Part shown: in pieces, positions 57,265-64,000 of the stretch
Position numbering within the stretch: the stretch's first letter is position 1
Layout: the number at the start of each line of letters is the position of its first letter
From: Clarireedia homoeocarpa
Lineage: Eukaryota; Ascomycota; Leotiomycetes; Helotiales; Rutstroemiaceae
Reading direction: 5' to 3'
DNA length: 64,000 bases
NCBI GenBank assembly: GCA_001465935.1
Contig: LNKV01000009.1
Span: forward strand, 744,001 to 808,000
Position numbers and translations under genes: made by a program
The notes under the pieces: model-generated
What the model was told of the DNA's origin: nothing
Databases searched by the model: none
Seen by the model: only the letters and a program-made list of their open reading frames with translations

Positions 57265-59529
57265 TTATGTGTCCTCAACCCTTGGCCGTCGCGGAGGTGC
57301 CGGTATTGTTATTACCGGTAAGCCGCTCTGCACTGATGGCGCAGAGCTCCGGGCTTGACTGGGGCTACTCCGCGAACTCGACGGGCCGGGTGTATCACGG
57401 CTCACAACAAGTGTTGGCGACATAGCATTACTCTCCACTCGCTGATCCATTTCCGACTGAATAGCTGTTGCAAAAGATATGCTGCCTCTGTGCGTGATTG
57501 AATGGCCCTGGAGGCTGTTCGGAGTGTATGGATCGCTTGTTCTTGTATGGTGATCCTGACTTGAAGTATCGATCTCGATGTTGAATGGGCCTTCGGGCAG
57601 TAGGCCGGACGTTGGACTGCTCCTAACCTCTGGAGCCTCTGGTTCCACCATTGCTCTTCTGCGTATCGGTGCAGGTATGACAGTCAAAGGAAGAGGTTCT
57701 GCGCTAGCCATCGGTCGTGTTCTTTCACGAAAGCGATCCGCTTGTGTAGCTGCAAAGTCCTCCAATCGTGCTCGTACATCCCACCGAGATGATCCGTGGT
57801 TACTGAATGGTGTCGCTGGTTTCACTGCATGTAGTGAGATTTCTTGCGGTGGCCGCTGGACTCGGTGCCTGAATGGGTTGATCTTGGCTAGAGTATTCCA
57901 ATCCCAGTTGCTACCACCGTTCTGAGCGATTGGAACGCCATGTGTTTGTTCAATGACAATGGATTTGTCAGCCCCAGGTTCGTCATTAATGGCTGACCTA
58001 GTAATAGACCTAGTAGTACTGTTGCTCCTCGACATGGGTAGATTCCGCCCATCTACTGGCGGCGTCGCATCACTAATAGGGTGGTACCGTACAGCATAGA
58101 CGGTACTCTCCGCACTTGCGGTGTCTGATCTGTTAACAGGTGTAGCGGCAGGAGGAGGCCTACTAGGCCACAGGGGAGGGCGAGATACTAGTATGTGCCT
58201 CATAGACTGGCGATTTGTAGCACTCGCACTATTCTGACCAGCCTCTACGTCTTGTGTGGCCCGTGGCCTGTATCGGCTAGCAAGTCCAGCAATAGCAGGC
58301 CACGAAATCCCATTGGAACCTGTAGCGGTTCCGTCTCCTTTATCATCGTTATCCTTTCGGAAGCGTTTTGTCCAACCAAACTCCGACGACGGAGTAACTT
58401 CTAACATTTCGTCTCCGTCGAACACTTCTCTGCCAAGGACTCCGTCTTTCTTCTCATTCCTCTCTAGAGCTTCTATTCTTTCCACCCATTCCCAAACCAC
58501 TACACTAGCTGCTGCAGCGCCAACCCAGCGAACGTAGTCCCCCCATGCCGCGAGCGTGGGCTTCGAGATGTCGAGAACGAAGAATACCACGGGGACTAGA
58601 ACGGAAACCAGTGACAATAATGCTACGAGGAATATGTTTCGCATCTGTGGATGATAAAAGGCGTACCGTCTCTTGGTGATTCCATAATAAATAACCCATG
58701 CACAATACAACAGACTGAGAGCGAGTTGAAAGAGGTAGGTTAGGGCGGGAACTGCATCAACAAAAGTGCGGGGTCGAGAATTTCCATAGTAAAGTAAGTT
58801 GTTGAGGATACTGAACAACACATCTAATGTAATCAAAGCGAATCCGGTCCATTTGATAATGATTTTTTCTCGTTGTCGTGGAAAGAGTCTGATAAGCGTT
58901 TGTGCTTGCGCAAGCCATAGAAAGGTGTCTGATACGACGCGAATAACCTTCAATTCCTTACCAGTTTCGACTTTTTCTTGCAATGCCTGGGCATTCATGA
59001 TGCCCGCATTGTATTGGCTTTCAGCGACCCGAAACGTATCAGCTGTCGCGATTGTGAGAGAAACGGCCACTGTCAATGCTGCAACTTTCTGTAGCCATGG
59101 TCGTCCCCCTATGCCGATTCCAGCGTCGCTGCCCGATGGCCCATTCGTAAACCCGCGTCGACCCAGAACCACAGCTCCTTGGTGAAGAAATGTCCTAGGT
59201 GTAATTAATAGCATTATAACGAGCATGTATGCAATTACGGTAGTCGCGGCGAGGGCGTAGCATGCTGGTATTGTCGAAGCGTAAAATGGATCACGCAAAT
59301 CTGATAAAGAGGTTGGGGAGCCCGCATTCGTGACGACAACATTCGCAGTATCGGTACATTCGGGTGTGAAGACAGCATTGGAGGTAAGAGTAAGGACTTC
59401 CGAAGGACCAAGCTCGAGGACACCATCGGAAGGTAGTGTGAAGGGGGTACAGTAGGCTTTAGTCGCGGATGAAATTGTAGAGAACGTGGGCGAGGGCTTC
59501 AAATTATTGATAAGTTGCCTTCGATCCAT
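57265..59529 (-). CDS. palH: pH-response sensor PalH/Rim21
   Basis: Intronless, 754 aa from the start chosen at 59529 (context AAAAATGGATCG). The frame is open for 81 more codons to an ATG at 59772, but that leader is unlike the family and 754 aa is close to the length of A. nidulans PalH. The N-terminal part carries CTPFTLPSDGVLELG. Seven membrane helices follow at about 90-110, 146-165, 195-215, 223-246, 257-283, 297-320 and 330-350; the last is in the conserved WGDYVRWVGAAAASVVVWEW with VERIEALER behind it, diagnostic of PalH. The 400-residue cytosolic tail is Ser/Pro/Thr-rich and disordered. PalH senses alkaline pH at the plasma membrane and signals through arrestin PalF, ESCRT and PalB to activate transcription factor PacC. 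Nothing nearby belongs to the same pathway. Confidence 0.94.
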   Translation of the reverse strand: MDRRQLINNLKPSPTFSTISSATKAYCTPFTLPSDGVLELGPSEVLTLTSNAVFTPECTDTANVVVTNAGSPTSLSDLRDPFYASTIPACYALAATTVIAYMLVIMLLITPRTFLHQGAVVLGRRGFTNGPSGSDAGIGIGGRPWLQKVAALTVAVSLTIATADTFRVAESQYNAGIMNAQALQEKVETGKELKVIRVVSDTFLWLAQAQTLIRLFPRQREKIIIKWTGFALITLDVLFSILNNLLYYGNSRPRTFVDAVPALTYLFQLALSLLYCAWVIYYGITKRRYAFYHPQMRNIFLVALLSLVSVLVPVVFFVLDISKPTLAAWGDYVRWVGAAAASVVVWEWVERIEALERNEKKDGVLGREVFDGDEMLEVTPSSEFGWTKRFRKDNDDKGDGTATGSNGISWPAIAGLASRYRPRATQDVEAGQNSASATNRQSMRHILVSRPPLWPSRPPPAATPVNRSDTASAESTVYAVRYHPISDATPPVDGRNLPMSRSNSTTRSITRSAINDEPGADKSIVIEQTHGVPIAQNGGSNWDWNTLAKINPFRHRVQRPPQEISLHAVKPATPFSNHGSSRWDVRARLEDFAATQADRFRERTRPMASAEPLPLTVIPAPIRRRAMVEPEAPEVRSSPTSGLLPEGPFNIEIDTSSQDHHTRTSDPYTPNSLQGHSITHRGSISFATAIQSEMDQRVESNAMSPTLVVSRDTPGPSSSRSSPSQARSSAPSVQSGLPVITIPAPPRRPRVEDT

Positions 59530-59887
59530 TTTTACTTCGTTTGGGGCGGCCCTGCCGCTGATCGGTCGTAACGTCTCAATGTGAAGATATCGACATGTTA
59601 TTATCGCATAATTATTCCCTTTGCTCTCGAATGTGTTCTTGGTGCGAAATAAATTCGTCGCAACGCTTCGTGATGGTGAATAGCGAAGGGTAGAGGTGTA
59701 TTGAGGTGGTTGTTGGAAGGCTCTTCGAAAGGGGAGCGCTGCTTCGTAGCCAAGCAAGGCAAGAAAGAGCAAAAGAAATCACGATAAATCAGGGTAGCGG
59801 GAGGTAGGATCAATAGAATGCTGGGTAAGTAAGATGCAAAATGAAGAGGTCGTGTGAAGCTGGAGGCTAAATTTAATTGAACTGAGG

Positions 59888-59918
59888 GATCTGAATGATC
59901 TGAATGATCTGAATGATC
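59888..59918. repeat. GATCTGAAT nonamer repeat
   Basis: Three full tandem copies plus a partial one, in the palH upstream region. Confidence 0.9.
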
Positions 59919-60452
59919 CAAATGAAGAGGAATTCCGAGTTGTGTATGGATGAGGTGTCTTGTAGCTTTCGTTGACTGTATGAAGTGGTTGACTGTATGA
60001 AGTGAGTTTCAACGTTCGTGCTGGTGGCGGAGTCGGGTTGAAGTCGAAGTCTCGACTATTTCACTATCGAATTTTCCAATTTCCACAACAAGCACAGAGG
60101 GTAGATGAATGGGTGAGTGCTCCGTAGGTATGAGTGGATACCAGTGCTACTGTCCGCGGTACGGGTTATCGGATTGCGCGTTTGTGCGCCTCTACTTAAG
60201 CTCGCTGTCGTTCACGGTCTGTCGTTCAAGGTCTTCTTCATTCTTCATTCTTCACAGTAACAGGCAGATCGGGTGCTTGGCTTTGCCGTGCGACGAGGGA
60301 GGGAGGGGAGAAGGTAATAATATAGGTTACGTATACGGGATGGGACTTTGCGGTAATTTGAGAACCCTGGAGAACCTTCTTTTCGCTCTCCTGTCTCTCT
60401 CTTACTCTCCGACTTCTCCCCTGCTCTCTTACTCCCTCTTATTCGCTCAATC

Positions 60453-60529
60453 TTCCAATCTTCCAATCTTCCAAATCTTCCAATCTTCCACTCTCCATCT
60501 TCCACTCTCCATCTTCCACTCTCCATCTT
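60453..60529. repeat. CTTCCAAT and CTTCCACTCTCCAT tandem repeats
   Basis: About four CTTCCAAT-type units, followed by three exact copies of the 14-mer CTTCCACTCTCCAT, all on the plus strand. Confidence 0.9.
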
Positions 60530-63500
60530 CTACTTCCCTTACGCGCGACCATGATCTTTTCCTCACTCTTTGTCTTCTGCTCAACTCCTCATTGTGGAAG
60601 GTAAATGATAGGCTGGCGCATCCCCCATCGCATCGCCAAGTCTCTTTGACGGGGCCCTGGAAAGCTTGGTGGCCATTAAGCTATGTGCCGCAGTTATGCT
60701 ACCGGAAAACCTGGGGATTGGGAGATCTTGGTAAACGTCTTTCGTCATTAGCCTGACCGACTTCTCATTTGCATACCCAGCTGCTCATGTTACGTGCTCG
60801 ATCTCGACAATTGAATAGACCATCGACCGACCAGTTGCCCTTTCATCGAGACGAGGATGGCGTGGATGGCGTGGATGGCTTTCAATTTGAGTTTGCGTCT
60901 TGAATCATCTCGTGCTCTCGGATGCACAATGCGCCATTTTGTCCCTGCACGCTGTTTGTTCTGGCCAATCCCTTTGCACCGGATAATGACGGCCAATCTC
61001 TCCACAGTCTGAAGAAGGCAGGCGAGAAGAAATCAAAATCCGGACCTTCCTTGAAGTTTGCACAGATGAATGCTAACACCATACTAATTCAGACTTGCGT
61101 GGCATTCTCGAGTTTCACTGCGTTCATGCGACCTCGTCCGATGCAAACATTGCGAGAGTACTAGGTACACATGACCTGACCTGAGATTTGCCCGGCAAGA
61201 TATCTTCTGCTTGCACAATGAACATCGCATACCAGAAGCGTCGGCGGTTGCTGTCTCATCAGCTTAGCTAAATAATAAACAAAACCGCGATCGGGATTTG
61301 GGAAACGGCTGATTCCCGGATTCTCGTCTGATGAAGCTAGAACATCGTTTGGCTGTTGATGCAACTTACCTAGCTTGTAGGTACTGCCTTCCAATGCTCG
61401 ACTGTGTGCTCTGCTCTCGTACCACTGCTGTCGGCACTATTCGCATCTCTCGTTTCCTGTACTTTCACAGTCGACAGGTCAGAAGATGGCTTTTACACGT
61501 ATTTGCTGGCGAAGTGCCGATGAAATGTAATCCGTAAGTGAGTTACTCAGCTCTGCAAGTTGCCCAGCGACAACGACAATCATCTTTCCAGGCTAGAGTT
61601 TTCACTTCTTGTTATAGCAGTCTTCTCAGAGTGATTCGAGCATTCTTGGTCAAATGTTTACAATCTCTCAGCTTCTTAGAGTGAGAACTTAGGCTGAGCA
61701 AAATCCACTCTCACATATCTCTAGCTTTGCTGAAGTGGAGAGTATATGAGTATATTGACTTAGGTAAGTGGCTGACTAGAATATTAGTGAGCGCTCTCGT
61801 CTGGCCAGGGACGGACACTCATTTTTGAGTTGTGTTGGATTGACGAATGTTCTATGCTGGAACAGAAACTTTGATCTGGCAAATCCTGTGGAAGATAGAT
61901 GCAAGTGAGCTTAGAAGGGACTGGCACAGATGCATGCTGCGGAATCAAATAATTAATGGATGGTTGTCTTGTGTCGCATTCTGGAGTATATTACACCGAG
62001 TTACACGCGTGGACAAATGGATTGTGTCTTTCACGAGAAAGGGAGCCAGTGCTCAGCATCAAAGGCAGGGGGAGTTCTGGCGACAGGGCATTCATTCCAT
62101 GGAGGACATCTGCAGACACGATCCAGTTGCAGCACATTACGTGAATGGACAATATTCTTCGCATTTATGGACACAGTCTTTGTTCTGTACTATCTCACGA
62201 GCTTCCTTTCACAGCGCTGTGGAAGATCGAAAGACGAACGATGAGAGTTCTTCTTTGGCATGCAAACCGATTAAGAGAACGAAGAATGGGTACGAGGTGG
62301 GTTCGACACATGAATAGCGTTATTAGTACTGGATACGCACTCGAGGAGGCGAGAGGAAGATTGAAGGAAGAACGGACGGGGTAGACCCACATGGTGGTAC
62401 TGAGATGCTCACTTTATTGGTTGGCATACACAAGAGTATATATCCTACTGCTATTTAATGTAAGCTTAAGCCCTATCAAGGCGATGACCAGAGCTCACGA
62501 GCGTAGATGTATCTGTAGATAATGGCTTGTAAATATAGAGTAGACGCATAATGCGAGGATATGTGAGCGGCGCGGCTCCTGTGGTTCGCACCGGTATGGC
62601 TTAGTGTTTTAGTGCGCGCTGGGTTTAGCATTTTGTGTAAGGTTACTTCCGGAGGATCGTCTGCGAGGTACTTGGCCCTTGGTCCTTGGTACTTGTAACT
62701 TAGTTGTATCTTGTATTCATTCTAATCCACGGTTCTTTCAGGTTCTCCAGTTGCCGTGCGATAAGTTTTGTAAAGCCAACGTGCTTTCGATTGCAGAGAT
62801 GCCGGTAGTTATGCAGTCAATGCCGCCCCCAAATGATTCTCAATGATACTACTCGAGTATGTACAAGTACTTAAGCTCATTACCCCTGACAGAAAGGCAG
62901 CCGCAATCATAAATCATACTATGTAATCTTTGAAACGGCTTTTTCTGCGCATGATGTGGGGAGAAACTCATCTCGAGAGGCGCCGATCCATATTAACCCA
63001 GCTGCTCCGTGGTGTGTGTAATGCGAGATGGGTTTATCGCATCTTGCATCTTGCATCTCGCACTCAATGCCATCATACATGCGCCCGCTGCGTCTACTGC
63101 GTCCTCTGCGTCCGCTGCGGCCCTCGTGCTACCCATTGCGCAGACGTGCCCTGTCCCGCATGTCTGGTATGTCCTATTCTGGGACGAGATGTGCAGTTGT
63201 GCAGATGTGCAGATGTGCAGGAATTCGCTTTCTCCGCCCAACCTATTTCTGGGGATGGCAAGAGCTTCAGGAGTTGAGCAGAGCGTCTTGGCACCGCTCG
63301 GTAACGCTGTACTCATTACAGTACTTCGTAATTAGGTGAGGAGAGAGGGAGGCGAGGCAGGGTCATTTGGGCTCTTTTTGGCTCTTTCGCCCTTGTTAGG
63401 TTGCGCGAATCCGTACGCAAGAAAAAAAAAAGTTTCTCAATCAAAATGAACCTTTGAAACAATCTTCCTCATATTTCAACGTCAACCACTTCTCAACTTC

Positions 63501-63560
63501 TCAAGGAACCTCAATGTTGTTCTAGATCGGCCACTTACTTCATTGTCAAGACTACACTTC

Positions 63561-63604
63561 CTCCCATCCCATCCCATCCCATCCCATCCCATTCAATTCA
63601 ATTC
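63561..63604. repeat. CCCAT and ATTCA pentamer arrays
   Basis: Six CCCAT units followed by three ATTCA units, near the right end. Confidence 0.9.
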
Positions 63605-64000
63605 AGTCGCTTCCACAGCTGTATACGCTTTACACTCGGCGCTCAGCGCTCAGCGCTCCAACCTTCCACTCTTTTAACCTAACTATTTTCTTTTGAACCC
63701 CATTTCCTGGACTTTGCTGGTCATAGTCGATCCCTCCGCCTCCAACCACCTCCAACCACCCCCTCCCCCCCCCCGTGCTAAAAGAATTTCATAATAATTC
63801 CTTAGATTCCTTGAGAAGAGAAAACCCGCCCTTAGATTAATCCGGATTTCTATACTTTTGTATCTTACCTCACCGGCGTTCGCTCTCAGCTCGTCCAATT
63901 CTTTCCTTTTCGGTCGCAACTCCACGCCTTCAAATGTTGCAGAGCAATCTCGCAGATTTTCATTGGATGTTATAATCGCTACCCTTGTGGCTGTCAGATT

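Larger units (their letters stand above)
59530..64000. other. palH upstream region and right-end spacer
   Basis: No conserved coding sequence was recognised in about 4.5 kb. Contents: palH leader/promoter with GCCAAG hexamers (see findings), a GATCTGAAT repeat (59888-59918), CTTCCA repeats (60453-60529), GATGGCGTG repeats near 60855-60880, a CCCAT array (63561-63590), AGCGCTC repeats (63636-63659) and a poly-C run (about 63765-63774). The longest frames (60109-60756, 61847-62317) are low complexity or without similarity. The last 500 nt are CT-rich and could be the leader of a plus-strand gene beyond the window. Confidence 0.5.

Noticed and set aside
60109..60756. 215-codon plus-strand ORF upstream of palH
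   Set aside because: Ser/Leu/Phe-rich translation of CTTCCA repeats.
61847..62317. 156-codon plus-strand ORF near the right end
   Set aside because: Three overlapping frames are open here and none shows conserved sequence or intron signals.

Overview
The window is nuclear DNA of a filamentous ascomycete (Pezizomycotina). Genes carry short spliceosomal introns (about 50-350 nt) with GTRNGT-type donors and CTAAC/CTRAT branch sites. Coding sequence is compact, and the spacers are long, AT-richer and full of microsatellites. The gene set (PalH, Rad5, Prp8 with an intein, HMT1-type ABC transporter, 2EXR protein) fits a Leotiomycetes/Helotiales-like fungus; that placement is inference from memory of the families, not a search.

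Layout. 1-936 (-): 5' end of a conserved Ser/Ala-rich fungal protein that runs off the left edge. 2807-4030 (+): epoxide hydrolase. 5494-6192 (+): 2EXR-domain protein. 8366-10058 (+): secreted beta-propeller (lactonase-like), five exons. 11037-14680 (-): Rad5 helicase/ubiquitin ligase, divergent from 14939-16159 (+), an NDUFAF6-like complex I assembly factor. 16432-16740 (-): small Cys-rich protein. 17400-19328 (-): vacuolar alkaline phosphatase Pho8. 20297-20909 (-): ribosomal protein eL34, divergent from 21288-31197 (+), splicing factor Prp8. 35383-36603 (+): Gln-rich Myb/SANT protein isolated between two gaps of about 4 kb. 40619-41559 (+): cytochrome c oxidase subunit Cox4, convergent with 42349-45557 (-), an HMT1-type ABC half-transporter. 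A gap of about 9 kb follows. 54648-56184 (-): Lag1-type ceramide synthase. 57265-59529 (-): pH sensor PalH. 59530-64000: no gene recognised.

The most interesting element is an 824-residue intein in Prp8 (25887-28358). It keeps the splicing residues (Cys1, TSNH, HN, Ser+1) and both LAGLIDADG endonuclease motifs, so it looks like a complete selfish homing element in an essential spliceosome gene. It also carries two large extra segments, one very acidic. The gene's only intron begins 95 nt after the intein.

Most genes are housekeeping and do not form a cluster. No CRISPR, rRNA, convincing tRNA or intact transposon was seen. Exon coordinates come from reading splice signals and protein continuity by eye and need transcript support.
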